Counted from the stretch's first letter, positions 27,965-37,293 are shown. The stretch: DNA of 61,136 nucleotides from Rickettsia typhi (GCA_945901265.1 CAMDJZ010000006.1:1-61136), one strand, 5' to 3'. Notes: generated by a model from the sequence alone, not told the origin. A program made the numbers and translations.

Positions 27965-29635
27965 TTATATTATAAAATTCTTTTGACGCTTTTTTCGATG
28001 AGTAATTATTGCAAATCGATGGGCTTCATCTCTTAGTCTCTGAAGGTAATGCATAATTGCTGAATTTTTATCAAGAGTAAAAGATTCTTTATTTATTTGA
28101 TGAAAATATTCTTGACCAGCATTGCGATCTTTTCCTTTGGACATGCAGATAAAAGGAATCTCAATTTTTAATTCACTGAAAATTTTCTGAGCTGAACTTA
28201 ACTGCCCTTTACCCCCATCAATAATTATTAAATCAGGAAAATCCGCGGATTTTAATTTTGAAAATCTTCGGAGAAGAACTTGTTCAAGCATAGAAGTATC
28301 GTCTTTACCATCTTTGATGAGGTAAGTTTTTTCATTGGTTAAATCATTTTTATTTTTGATATTAAACTTACGATATCCGCTTTTTATAAAACCATCTAAT
28401 CCAGCTGAAATCATGGCTCCAATGGCATTTTGTCCGCTGGTATGACTATTATCATAAACTTCAATTTTTTGAGGAATTTTATTTAATTCGAAAATTTTTT
28501 TTAATTCTAAATGAAATTGTTTATTGTTAAGATTTTGTGAAATTTTTTGTTGAAGATTTTGTAAGGCCAATTTTTCATGATCCTTGATAAGTAAAAATTT
28601 TTCGCCTTTTTTAGGAATATTAATTTCAACTTTTTTGCCTTTTAAATTGCTAAGAAATTCACTTAATAATTTTCTATCTTCAAGATCTTGATTTAAATAT
28701 ATCAATGATGAAGGAGTCTGAGTAAGATAAAATTGGCCAATAAAATTATCTAAAATTTTTTCAATATTTTGCGAATCGTCAATTTCAAAAAAATATGGTT
28801 TAGCACCATAATTTTGACCTCCGCGATAAAAAGTTATGTAAATACATGCCCGATTATTAAGGCTTACCGCACATATTGCATCAAAATCTTTAATTTCTAA
28901 AATACTAATATTTTGTTTAGTTTGTACAAAATTTAAAGCCTTAATTCGATCGCGAATTATCATGGCTTTTTCATATTGTTGTGAAACACTATACTGCATC
29001 ATTTCACGATATAATTGTTGTTGAACCTCCTGAGATTTTCCACTTAAAACGGCAATTGTATTTTTGACAGAAATATCATATTCTGTTTTAGAAATTAATC
29101 CAGTGCAGGGAGCTGAACATTTTTTTATTTGATATTCAAGGCAAGGTTTTTTTCGTGATTTAAATTCTGAATCGCTGCAATTTCTTAATAAAAAACTTTT
29201 GCGTAAAGCGTCGATAGTTCTATTGGCATCAAAAGCGTGAACAAATGGCCCAAAATATTGACCATTATTAGTTTTATTTCCGCGATACTTGCTAATTTGT
29301 GAATATTCATGATCGCTCAAAAGTATGTGTGGGAAGGTTTTATCATCTTTGAGTAAAATATTAAAACGCGGAGAGAATTTTTTTATAAGATTATGCTCGA
29401 GTAAAAGAGCTTCCAGTTCAGTTTCAGTTTGGATGATCTCAATATTTTTGGCAATATTAACCATGCGCATTATTCTTGCGCAAAGCCCATTGGCATTAGC
29501 GTAATTTGCAATTCTTTTTTTTAAATTTTTAGCTTTACCAACATAGAGCACTTCATTATCTTGGGCGATAAATTTGTATACTCCGCTATTCTGAGGAATT
29601 GTTGGAAGTTGTTGTCTAATAAAATTAACGCTCAT
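27965..29635 (-). CDS. uvrC: Excinuclease ABC subunit C, lacking the C-terminal HhH domain
   Basis: 556 residues. N-terminal GIY-YIG nuclease (about 10-90: 'NSGVYKFI', 'VLYVGKAKNLKKRI'), the CxxxxC-like cluster around 'KPCLEYQIKKCSAPC', a UVR helix (about 200-235), and the RNase H-like nuclease with 'EVYDNSHTSG' and 'IIIDGGKGQLSSA'. The protein ends at 'HRKKRQKNFII', exactly where the family continues into the tandem helix-hairpin-helix DNA-binding domain, so about 55 residues are missing. No frame downstream restores an HhH. It makes both incisions in nucleotide-excision repair; 5' incision depends on HhH for some lesions. Confidence 0.95.
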   Translation of the reverse strand: MSVNFIRQQLPTIPQNSGVYKFIAQDNEVLYVGKAKNLKKRIANYANANGLCARIMRMVNIAKNIEIIQTETELEALLLEHNLIKKFSPRFNILLKDDKTFPHILLSDHEYSQISKYRGNKTNNGQYFGPFVHAFDANRTIDALRKSFLLRNCSDSEFKSRKKPCLEYQIKKCSAPCTGLISKTEYDISVKNTIAVLSGKSQEVQQQLYREMMQYSVSQQYEKAMIIRDRIKALNFVQTKQNISILEIKDFDAICAVSLNNRACIYITFYRGGQNYGAKPYFFEIDDSQNIEKILDNFIGQFYLTQTPSSLIYLNQDLEDRKLLSEFLSNLKGKKVEINIPKKGEKFLLIKDHEKLALQNLQQKISQNLNNKQFHLELKKIFELNKIPQKIEVYDNSHTSGQNAIGAMISAGLDGFIKSGYRKFNIKNKNDLTNEKTYLIKDGKDDTSMLEQVLLRRFSKLKSADFPDLIIIDGGKGQLSSAQKIFSELKIEIPFICMSKGKDRNAGQEYFHQINKESFTLDKNSAIMHYLQRLRDEAHRFAIITHRKKRQKNFII

Positions 29636-29727
29636 AATTTAAATTTTTTTAAAAATTAGTTTGTAAAATCTAAAAAACAATTTAGTTTATTAATTAAAAA
29701 TATTTGTCAAACATTATTAATTTCAAA

Positions 29728-30672
29728 ATGGTTATTAAAAAAGAACAGCTTGCTGAAATTGCAGAGCTTAGAGCTCTAAGTAATCAAACTATTCGTCCTG
29801 TTTCAAATGAATTGGAAAAAGTTTTATATCAGCCATTTACCGCACTTGACCATGGCTTTGTTCGTGTTATTGACTATATGGGTAACGACGATTCAGTAGT
29901 TCAAGCTGCGCGAGTATCATATGGTTCTGGAACTAAAAAAGTCAATGCTGATAAAGCATTAATTAATTATTTAATGGCACATCGGCACACAACACCCTTT
30001 GAAATGTGTGAAATAAAATTTCATATAAAATTACCAATTTTTGTTGCGCGTCAATGGATTAGGCATCGCACAGCTTCGGTAAATGAGTATTCAGCGCGTT
30101 ACTCGATTGTAGAGGATGAATTTTATATTCCACAAGCTCAACATTTATCGGCGCAATCAACCATTAATCACCAAGGTCGCGATGAAGATAAAGTTCTAAA
30201 TGCTAATGAGCAAAAACGAGTTCTTGAGCTTCTTAAAGAAGATAGTTCTAAGGCCTATAAAGATTATCTTGAAATGATTAATCAAGATAGCTCTGGAAAT
30301 ATCGTTAATGAAGACAAGGAAGGGCTTGCGCGAGAATTAGCAAGAATGAATCTTCCGCTAAATTGTTATACGCAATGGTATTGGAAAATTGATTTACATA
30401 ATCTTTTGCATTTTTTGAATCTGCGAGTAGATAAACACGCTCAATATGAAATCCGTGTTTATGCGCAAATAATGCTTGATTTGGTTAAAAAATGGGTGCC
30501 TAATTGTTACGATGCTTTTGTTAAAAATAATCAATCAGGTAAAAACTTTTCAGGACCAGCACTTTTGATAATAAAAAAATTATTAAGAGGCGAAAAGATA
30601 TCTCAAGCAGATAGTGGTCTTAGCGCTAGAGAATACTCTGAGTTAATGATAATTTTAGATTTAAAAAATTAA
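29728..30672 (+). CDS. thyX: Flavin-dependent thymidylate synthase
   Basis: 314 residues from the ATG at 29728; a TTG at 29704 would add eight residues, but the ATG aligns with the usual 'M.....EQLAEI' opening of alphaproteobacterial ThyX. The signature RHRTASVNEYSAR starts at R112. It makes dTMP from dUMP using methylene-THF and FADH2. 'DHGFVRVIDYMGNDDSVVQA' and 'ARVSYGSGTKK' are highly conserved. It implies a folate requirement, interesting beside the broken PabC-like gene. Confidence 0.96.
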   Translation: MVIKKEQLAEIAELRALSNQTIRPVSNELEKVLYQPFTALDHGFVRVIDYMGNDDSVVQAARVSYGSGTKKVNADKALINYLMAHRHTTPFEMCEIKFHIKLPIFVARQWIRHRTASVNEYSARYSIVEDEFYIPQAQHLSAQSTINHQGRDEDKVLNANEQKRVLELLKEDSSKAYKDYLEMINQDSSGNIVNEDKEGLARELARMNLPLNCYTQWYWKIDLHNLLHFLNLRVDKHAQYEIRVYAQIMLDLVKKWVPNCYDAFVKNNQSGKNFSGPALLIIKKLLRGEKISQADSGLSAREYSELMIILDLKN

Positions 30673-30758
30673 TATTATCAAAGTAATCAATAGCAATTAA
30701 CACTTATTGTTTTTTGACAATATTTGAAAATTATTAATAAAATTTAAATTTTTTCTTT

Positions 30759-30956
30759 ATGTCTATTGGAATTGGTGAGTTACTGTTAATACTCGTTATT
30801 GTTTTCGTGCTATTTGGTGCCGGAAAATTACCGCAAGTTATGGGAGAAATAGGCAAGGGAATAAGGGGTTTAAAGAAAGGTTTAAAGGAAGAAGATAAGC
30901 TAAAAGGCGAATCTTTAATAAAAGATGAAAAAGAAATAAGTCCTCCCAAGGAATAA
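30759..30956 (+). CDS. tatA: Twin-arginine translocase subunit TatA
   Basis: 65 residues: short N-terminus, one TM (about 5-20), the FGAGKLPQ hinge with the conserved Phe-Gly, an amphipathic helix and a charged tail. TatA forms the size-variable conduit for folded proteins across the inner membrane. tatB and tatC are not in the window. Confidence 0.93.
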   Translation: MSIGIGELLLILVIVFVLFGAGKLPQVMGEIGKGIRGLKKGLKEEDKLKGESLIKDEKEISPPKE

Positions 30957-31032
30957 TTTTTTATCATTTTAAGGCAATAATTTGAATAGCTGTTAACAAT
31001 GAATATAAATTAAACTAAAATATTTTTTAATA

Positions 31033-31656
31033 GTGGACCAAAAAAAAATCATAACAACGCAAATTCTTGAAGATCTAGTTAATAGATCCACGGCTGATAA
31101 GGTATCTGTCGGGGACATTATTAACTCGATGGAAGCAATTGGTTTTGGTTTGGCATTGATGATTTTTTCATTAGGAATTATTATTCCATTGCCTCCGCCA
31201 TTCCCAAGTATTATTTCTTTACCATTGGTGGTATTTTCAGCACAAATGGTGATTGGAATGAGTGCGCCAAAGCTTCCAACTTGGCTTGCAAAAAAAGAGG
31301 TAAAAAGATCGGTTTTGGCAACAATGATCCAGAGATCAAGCCCTTACTTGCGTAAGGTTGAAAGAATTTTAAAGCCACGCTTATCGCTAATGAACAACGT
31401 TATTGCGGAAAGAGTTGTGGGGTTTTTTCTTTTAGCTTTTTCGAGTTTTATTTTAGTGCCTCTGCCATTATCAAATTTTATTCCTGGGTTGGGCATTCTA
31501 ATTACCTCCTTTGGCTTGATGGGTAAAGATGGTTTAATTATGATTCTTGGGATAGCGGTTGGAATAATGGGGATATTTGTTTCGATTTCTACTGTATTTC
31601 TTGGTTTTGAAGTGTTTTATATGATCAGAGATTTTTTTACAAATTTTGCTTCTTGA
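31033..31656 (+). CDS. exoD: ExoD-family membrane protein
   Basis: 207 residues starting with GTG (31033), ending with TGA. ExoD signatures are visible: the internally repeated membrane hairpin 'GFGLALMIFSLGIIIPLPPP' and 'RVVGFFLLAFSSFILVPLP', 'FIPGLGILI' and four or five membrane segments. Named after a Rhizobium exopolysaccharide gene; molecular role unknown. Stands alone after tatA. Confidence 0.88.
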   Translation: MDQKKIITTQILEDLVNRSTADKVSVGDIINSMEAIGFGLALMIFSLGIIIPLPPPFPSIISLPLVVFSAQMVIGMSAPKLPTWLAKKEVKRSVLATMIQRSSPYLRKVERILKPRLSLMNNVIAERVVGFFLLAFSSFILVPLPLSNFIPGLGILITSFGLMGKDGLIMILGIAVGIMGIFVSISTVFLGFEVFYMIRDFFTNFAS

Positions 31657-32233
31657 CTATTAGAATAAAATTTACGAAAATTGTAACCTTGATTATATTA
31701 CTACGTACTAGATCGTTTATGAATTAAACGAGTTTTAAACTAATTTAATTTCAAAAAATCTAAATTTAAGCTTGTTGATATTATTTTTTACTGCTATTTT
31801 AGATTAAATTCACAACCAAATTATTGATTACTATTGGTAAAAAAATTATTGAATTAGTTTTTAAGACCTTACTTATCTTTTTTGATTTTAACTAAGGAAT
31901 TTGAATTCAAAGAAAAGTCGTTTTAAGCTTATTAAATCTAGGTTCATAAGGGATAGATTGAAAAATTCAATTGCATTTTTTACAAATTAAATTGTTATAA
32001 CTTATCTAATTTAACTAGTTGATAAATTTAAGTTTAAATTAAAATTAACTAATAACATTTACTAACTACTTTTATTAAAAAAAGTAATTTAAATTAAAAC
32101 TTAATATTTATAACTATTTTAACTTAAAACTAAATTGACATCAATTTTACTTACATTTTTATTCATAAATTTATTTCATTTAAAACAAAATAATAAATTC
32201 CTTTCTTTATAACTTTAACAAAACTTTAACATA
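31657..32233. other. 577-bp gap before rho
   Basis: No gene seen; stops are dense in all frames. A weak hairpin TCGTTTA (31713-31719) / TAAACGA (31725-31731) lies after exoD without a good T-tail. The rest is AT-rich. A long leader before rho is common and may serve autogenous attenuation, but no specific element can be named. Confidence 0.4.
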
Positions 32234-33940
32234 ATGTCTTCCAATACTCTTACATTACGATTCAATTCTTCCAATTCAGCGCCTGAGCAAAAAGCAGAAA
32301 AAAATCATCGCAAGAAGCATCACGAAAGTGAAGAAAATAAAGATTCCACTGGCTTAAGCGATGATAATTTAGTGGCAACAAATTCTCCTCAAGATCCGCA
32401 ATCAAATGTTGATAATAAACTTGTAAACAATAAAAATAACGATATTAAAAATACTGAAAATAGTCGCGATCGAGATAATTCACGAACTGATCTAGCTAGA
32501 TTAAATCGCGGTAATTTAATAAGTCGCGGAAGTGGCCCTGCGGCTCAACAAAATAATTATTCGAGCTCAACTAATGCAAGCAATCAAGCGCAATCCAACA
32601 ACTCTAATAATTCTCAATATAATGAAGATGAAGATGATGAGCTTCGTTTAGAAAAAAAATCAAATTTTACTGGCAAAACTTTGGAATTAAAATTTTTAAA
32701 ATCAAAATCAGCTGAAGCGTTGATTGAAATTGGTAAGGAATATGGATTGGATATTATTAGCGACTATGGTCGTCAAGATATTATTTATCACATCCTAAAA
32801 AATTTCTCCGATCAAAATCCAGAAAATGTTATAATTGGTGAAGGTGTTTTGGAAGTTTTGGAAGACGGCTTTGGTTTTCTTCGCGCTCCTGAAACTAATT
32901 ATTTTCCAGGCTCAGATGATATTTATGTTTCTCCTAGTCAAATTAAGCGCTTTGCATTAAGAACTGGCGATACTGTAAAAGGTCAAATTCGTGCACCTAA
33001 AAAAGGTGAAAGATATTTTGCTCTTCTTCGGGTTAACGAAGTAAATCTTGATTCCCCTGAAAAAATACGTAATCGCGTTTTATTTGATGATTTAACAGCG
33101 CTTTATCCGCAGAAAAAACTTAATCTTGAAGAAGATAGAGGTGGAAGCGATAATAGCACTAGAATTATTGATATGATTGCTCCGCTTGGAAAAGGGCAAC
33201 GCGCTTTAATAGTTGCTCCTCCGCGCACTGGTAAAACTTCATTAATGCAAAATATTGCGCGAGCCATTACCGCAAATCATCCTGAAATTATTTTATTGGT
33301 ATTGCTAATTGATGAGCGTCCAGAAGAAGTTACTGATATGATTCGAAGCGTTAAAGGCGAGGTGGTTAGTTCAACATTTGACGAACCAGCATCTCGACAT
33401 GTGCAATTGGCTGAAATGGTCATTGAAAAAGCGCGTAGATTAGTTGAAGCTAAAAAAGATGTAGTAATTCTCCTTGATAATATTACCCGCTTGGCTCGAG
33501 CATATAACACGGTAATTCCTTCATCAGGAAAGGTTCTTACTGGTGGTGTAGATTCAAATGCATTACAAAAGCCAAAAAGATTTTTTGGTTCTGCGCGAAA
33601 TATTGAAGAGGGTGGTTCGCTGACAATAATTGCTACTGCTTTAGTTGACACGGGTTCTCGTATGGATGAAGTAATTTTTGAAGAATTTAAAGGAACGGGT
33701 AATGCTGAAATTGTCCTTGATCGCAAAATATCTGATAAAAGAATTTTCCCAGCTATTGATATTACCAAATCAGGAACGCGTAAGGAAGAATTACTTACTG
33801 ACCGTGCAACTTTAGCAAAAATTTGGATGTTAAGAAGAATTGTCAATCCGATGAATCCTGTTGAAGCTATGGAATTTTTATTAGAAAAAATACAAAATAG
33901 TAAAACTAATGAAGATTTCTTTAAATCCATGAATAGTTAG
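32234..33940 (+). CDS. rho: Transcription termination factor Rho with long Asn/Ser-rich N-terminal extension
   Basis: 568 residues; the Rho core (about 150-568) is normal: N-terminal helix bundle and the cold-shock-like RNA-binding fold with '[14 protein letters not shown]', Walker A 'APPRTGKTS' with K334, Walker B '[16 protein letters not shown]', Q-loop '[20 protein letters not shown]' and 'FKGTGNAE'. The first ~145 residues, absent from most Rho proteins, are disordered and rich in Asn, Ser, Asp and Gln, e.g. '[19 protein letters not shown]'. Rho is a hexameric RNA helicase that ends transcription. It ends with TAG. Confidence 0.97.
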   Translation: MSSNTLTLRFNSSNSAPEQKAEKNHRKKHHESEENKDSTGLSDDNLVATNSPQDPQSNVDNKLVNNKNNDIKNTENSRDRDNSRTDLARLNRGNLISRGSGPAAQQNNYSSSTNASNQAQSNNSNNSQYNEDEDDELRLEKKSNFTGKTLELKFLKSKSAEALIEIGKEYGLDIISDYGRQDIIYHILKNFSDQNPENVIIGEGVLEVLEDGFGFLRAPETNYFPGSDDIYVSPSQIKRFALRTGDTVKGQIRAPKKGERYFALLRVNEVNLDSPEKIRNRVLFDDLTALYPQKKLNLEEDRGGSDNSTRIIDMIAPLGKGQRALIVAPPRTGKTSLMQNIARAITANHPEIILLVLLIDERPEEVTDMIRSVKGEVVSSTFDEPASRHVQLAEMVIEKARRLVEAKKDVVILLDNITRLARAYNTVIPSSGKVLTGGVDSNALQKPKRFFGSARNIEEGGSLTIIATALVDTGSRMDEVIFEEFKGTGNAEIVLDRKISDKRIFPAIDITKSGTRKEELLTDRATLAKIWMLRRIVNPMNPVEAMEFLLEKIQNSKTNEDFFKSMNS

Positions 33941-34317
33941 TTTATAGTAAATTAAACTTGCTATATAATTGATAATGATTGCGATAACTAAGTGTTTCTT
34001 TTTGTTATGCAAAATAGAAATAATTTAGACTAAAAGTTTTTTTGTTGCAACTCAAACCAATTCCATTTTTAAATTATAAAATTGAATTTGCAGGTCTTAT
34101 ATTTGCTCATCCAGATTAACAAGGATTTACGTATACTCGCCTTTAAATTCAAACGCTTGATCTATATTGTAAATAGCTAGAACATCTTGTTTATCTAAAC
34201 AAATTAAGTTATTTTCGATTAAATTTTAAATTCAGGATATTATTAAAAAATTGTTATAAACACTTTATTACCAAAGTAGTTTTAAAATTACCGTAAATTA
34301 TTAATTAAATTTATAAA
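33941..34317. other. 377-bp gap with a 16-bp palindrome
   Basis: No gene. TTGTTTA-TC-TAAACAA at 34187-34202 is a perfect two-fold site with seven-base arms, 116 bases before prepilin paralogue B, in a position fit for an operator. A TATAAT-like element (CTATATAATT) lies at about 33961. Otherwise AT-rich filler. Confidence 0.4.
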
Positions 34318-35196
34318 ATGAAAAATTATCGTAAATTAAAAAATGCCTTCTCATTAATCGAATTATCAATTGTGATTCTAATCGTTGGGATTCTAGTTGC
34401 GGGAGTTACATCTTCTTCGCGATTAATCAAAAGAATGAAAATTACCACTGCTCAAAATTTAACACAAAGTTCGCCCGTTCCATCAATAAAAGATCTTTCA
34501 GTTTGGTATGAATCTAGTTTAGAAAAAAGTTTTATCGATAGCGAAGAATCCGATGGAACTCCAATTACGACTTGGTTTGACAATAATATTCAATCGTCAT
34601 TTAAATATGATTTTAAACAAGCAACCCTTGCCAATCAGCCAAAATTTAGCGAAGGAATAATCAATAATTTACCGGCGTTAAAATTTGACGGAGTTGATGA
34701 TCACATGTTGGCATCTTCGGTTGGAATTTCTGGCAAAGGATTAACGGCATTTATTGTTGGACAGAGAGTGGCCTATGGCGGATCCTTTCAGGTTTCGCTT
34801 GCTGGATTAGCCGCGGGTCAAACTGATGATACAAATAGCGGATCGGTTGTGGCATTTGCAGATTTTGGAACTTCTTTTATTTCAGGAACTAGCCTACAAT
34901 GGTTTACTAATGGAGTTACTCATCAAGGCAATGGATCTCCATACATTCTTGATACGGTTTTTTCGGGTACTGGAAATTTAATTTATTTGAATGGAGTTCC
35001 GGGCTCGGGATATGGAATTGCAACAAGCTTTATTTTAGATTCCTTGCGAGTTGGATGTAAATTCAGTACCGCTCCTGCGTATTTTTTCAATGGCTATATT
35101 GCTGAAGTTATTATTTATTCTCGAGCTTTGAATACAGAAGAGCGTAAGGCTGTCGAAGGATATTTAAGTAAAAAATATGCAATAAAAGTTGCTTAA
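34318..35196 (+). CDS. Prepilin-like protein with LamG-type C-terminal domain (paralogue B)
   Basis: 292 residues. Prepilin leader 'NAFSLIELSIVILIVGILVA' with the same Ala at -1 and Glu at +5 as paralogue A at 18656. It shares 'WYESSLEKSFIDSE', an 'ITTW' strand, 'ALKFDGVDDHM' and the C-terminal 'GYIAEVIIYSRALNTEERKA' followed by 'YLSKKYAI', so the two are true paralogues over their full length, with divergent middles. LamG domains bind glycans or proteins, so an exposed adhesive or DNA/sugar-binding tip is a fair inference. Confidence 0.87.
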   Translation: MKNYRKLKNAFSLIELSIVILIVGILVAGVTSSSRLIKRMKITTAQNLTQSSPVPSIKDLSVWYESSLEKSFIDSEESDGTPITTWFDNNIQSSFKYDFKQATLANQPKFSEGIINNLPALKFDGVDDHMLASSVGISGKGLTAFIVGQRVAYGGSFQVSLAGLAAGQTDDTNSGSVVAFADFGTSFISGTSLQWFTNGVTHQGNGSPYILDTVFSGTGNLIYLNGVPGSGYGIATSFILDSLRVGCKFSTAPAYFFNGYIAEVIIYSRALNTEERKAVEGYLSKKYAIKVA

Positions 35197-35210
35197 TTAA
35201 TTTTCAAATT

Positions 35211-35236
35211 AACAAGAAAAACTAACAAGAAAAACT
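35211..35236 (+). repeat. Perfect 13-bp tandem duplication
   Basis: AACAAGAAAAACT occurs twice head-to-tail (35211-35223 and 35224-35236), 15 bases after the stop of prepilin paralogue B. Confidence 0.85.
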
Positions 35237-35246
35237 ATTAATTGAA

Positions 35247-35333
35247 AAATCTTTAGGAAATAAATTAATCCTAAGAAATCTTTAGGAAGTAAAGTAAAGT
35301 TGAGAAATCTTCAGGAAATAAAAGTGATGAAAA
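35247..35333 (+). repeat. 29-bp imperfect tandem repeat, three copies
   Basis: Units start at 35247, 35276 and 35305, an exact 29-base period. The first 18 bases are conserved (AAATCTTTAGGAAATAAA with one or two changes) and the last 11 drift. It lies between prepilin paralogue B and tRNA-Cys. Confidence 0.8.
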
Positions 35334-35355
35334 ACTGCAATTAAATACCAAAAAT

Positions 35356-35430
35356 TGGAGGCCAGGGCCGGAATCGAACCGGCGCATAGAAGCTTTGCAG
35401 GCTTCTGCATTACCACTTTGCTACCTAGCC
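35356..35430 (-). tRNA. tRNA-Cys (GCA)
   Basis: On the minus strand: acceptor GGCTAGG pairs with CCTGGCC (one G-U), discriminator U73, anticodon GCA (plus-strand TGC at 35396-35398) in a CTGCAAA loop, T-loop TTCGATT, and encoded CCA (TGG at 35356-35358). Confidence 0.95.
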
Positions 35431-35599
35431 AATCTAATTTAATAAATTTTTAAAGTGTTGAAAGAAAAAAATTTAATAAAATTTGTTTTTGAATTTTAAC
35501 AATAAAATCAAATTAGTAAAGTCAAAATATTGTTATATCAAATTAATTTGAAATTATCTGATCTAGAATTTATAAGAAATATAAAGTGATTTTAATTGT

Positions 35600-36811
35600 T
35601 TATTGTTGACGAGACCCATTTGTTGGCATTCCAACTTCTTTAGCAATTCTTCTATCCAATTTTTCACGAATTATTCTTTTATTTGAATAGATTGTTTTCA
35701 TTAGCCTTTGAAGTTTATCGATTCTTGCTTTAGGTGTATCGGTTATCTTAAATTTGAGTATCTCATTAAAATAATCAAATAATTTAATTTTTTCTTCATC
35801 ATTAAGTGCAGAAGAATTACCTAAGCTACTAGTAAATACCATTTCCGCAAATGTCTCTGCTGCCCCTATCATTTTTATATTAGTCTTGATTACATTAGTT
35901 GCGGCATCGAATCTTCGTAATTTTCCAACTTCATCAAGATTACTAAATCCAAGTTTAGCTACTTCATTTATGTACTTAAATGCCTTAATTTTTAAATCAT
36001 TTGGAAAATCTGGGTCTTCGGCTGGAAGATTAAATACCTGAGCAAGCGTAACTGGTGGTAAGGTTGGTCGAGTAATTTGAGAGCTCGGCCTTGCAGGAAT
36101 AGTTTCAAATTCCTCTTCAGGTTGTTTAGTTTTGAAAAAAGACATTGGACGTGACGCTTCAGAGCCACTCGAATTGCGATCTTGGCTTCTGAGATCAATT
36201 GGTAATTGATCGTCAGAAAAATCCCCTAAATTTAAATATCTTTTTAGTCCATTTTCATCCATATTATTTTGACTTGAAGATGCCATAAAATCAAATGCTC
36301 TAATTTTTTGTTCATACGTCAAATCTTCTTCGATTGAAGGAGATGGTGATCGACTATTTATTTCAAGATCTCTAAGGTTTCTTTGATTAACAATATAATC
36401 AAATAACCAAATTTTTCGTGCATCTGAAAAAACTAAATCTTCGACTTCAGTAGATGATTCATGACCTTGATCAATTGAAGATTCTGGGCGAATATCAGGC
36501 GAGTTCCTAGGATCTTCAAAAGCATGAACTGGTGCTGAAGATGATGCGCTAATATCAGGCGAGTTCCCACTATTCTCTTGAAAGACAAGACTTGCTTGCA
36601 ATGCTTTATTAAGTGAACCATTATCAGCATTAGCAGTCGAGTTTCTATCGCCAGGTATTATTTTCTTGCTGGTTTTTCTTCCATAAAGACAGCTTCTTAG
36701 GCCAATAGGAATGCAACTTCGATCTTGCTTGACCTCATCTTCTGAACTATATCCGCTTTGATCTGGAATTGACGGGCTTAATAAATTAGAACGTTGTGTT
36801 GCCTTTGTCAT
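35600..36811 (-). CDS. Hypothetical protein with a four-copy KIxxFDY motif
   Basis: 403 residues, no known family. Soluble, no signal or membrane segment. Long Ser/Asp/Pro-rich disordered stretches separate a short helical motif present four times: 'ARKIWLFDYIVNQ' (131-143), 'EQKIRAFDFMASS' (167-179), 'LKIKAFKYINEV' (273-284), 'EEKIKLFDYFNEI' (339-351). The last two are embedded in predicted helices, the first two in loops. A 17-base DNA repeat encoding NSPDI also occurs twice, 60 bases apart (36491 and 36551). Repeated short linear motifs in a disordered host are typical of secreted effectors or scaffold proteins; this is inference. Confidence 0.7.
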   Translation of the reverse strand: MTKATQRSNLLSPSIPDQSGYSSEDEVKQDRSCIPIGLRSCLYGRKTSKKIIPGDRNSTANADNGSLNKALQASLVFQENSGNSPDISASSSAPVHAFEDPRNSPDIRPESSIDQGHESSTEVEDLVFSDARKIWLFDYIVNQRNLRDLEINSRSPSPSIEEDLTYEQKIRAFDFMASSSQNNMDENGLKRYLNLGDFSDDQLPIDLRSQDRNSSGSEASRPMSFFKTKQPEEEFETIPARPSSQITRPTLPPVTLAQVFNLPAEDPDFPNDLKIKAFKYINEVAKLGFSNLDEVGKLRRFDAATNVIKTNIKMIGAAETFAEMVFTSSLGNSSALNDEEKIKLFDYFNEILKFKITDTPKARIDKLQRLMKTIYSNKRIIREKLDRRIAKEVGMPTNGSRQQ

Positions 36812-37293
36812 GTTTATATAAAACTTAAATTAATATTAATTCTTTTAGAATTGCTTTTTTAAGTTGTTAATAAAAATATAAGATAACACAAAATAATATC
36901 TTAAGTTCAATTATAATACAATAAACCTCTTAATAATTTTAAGGTTATCATCTAAAATTATGATAAAACTTGCTAAGAAGGATGGATTTATTTCTATAAA
37001 TATATCACTGACCTGACTCAATTAATTGTTAAAATTAAATTATTTTGAGGCGTTTTTTATTATATAAACTTTTATTATATAAACCTGTTCAAAATAAAGG
37101 AATAAACAAGAGCCTGAAGACTTTATGAGGTTGTAGAAATTACTGGGGATGAAAAGATTTGATTATGACATGTATTAAAAGCATAATTTAAAATGTAGAA
37201 ATGGAATCTGTTTTAAAATTAAAAGCTTGAAAATTTTTGATTATAAAATTACATTTGAAAAACAAATTTTTAATTTTTAATTTTAATAACAAA
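36812..37293. other. Divergent gap before pgi, with a 15-bp tandem duplication
   Basis: No gene supported. TTTTATTATATAAAC is duplicated without a gap at 37055-37069 and 37070-37084. A TATAAT-like element lies near 36910. The stretch 37090-37200 is less AT-rich than the rest, but no frame is open for more than a few codons with a start. Confidence 0.45.

Noticed and set aside
31713..31731. Hairpin after exoD as an intrinsic terminator
   Set aside because: Only seven base pairs, mostly A/T, and no clean T-run after it.
33277..33930. 217-codon frame antisense to rho
   Set aside because: It mirrors the conserved Rho ATPase core in the opposite frame; composition (Ser/Ile-rich) is that of a shadow and rho itself is unambiguous.
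27742..35570. Identical 16-mer TATCTGATCTAGAATT at 27742-27757 and 35555-35570
   Set aside because: With ~70% A+T, a few exact matches of this length are expected by chance in 61 kb; no flanking similarity beyond a few bases.
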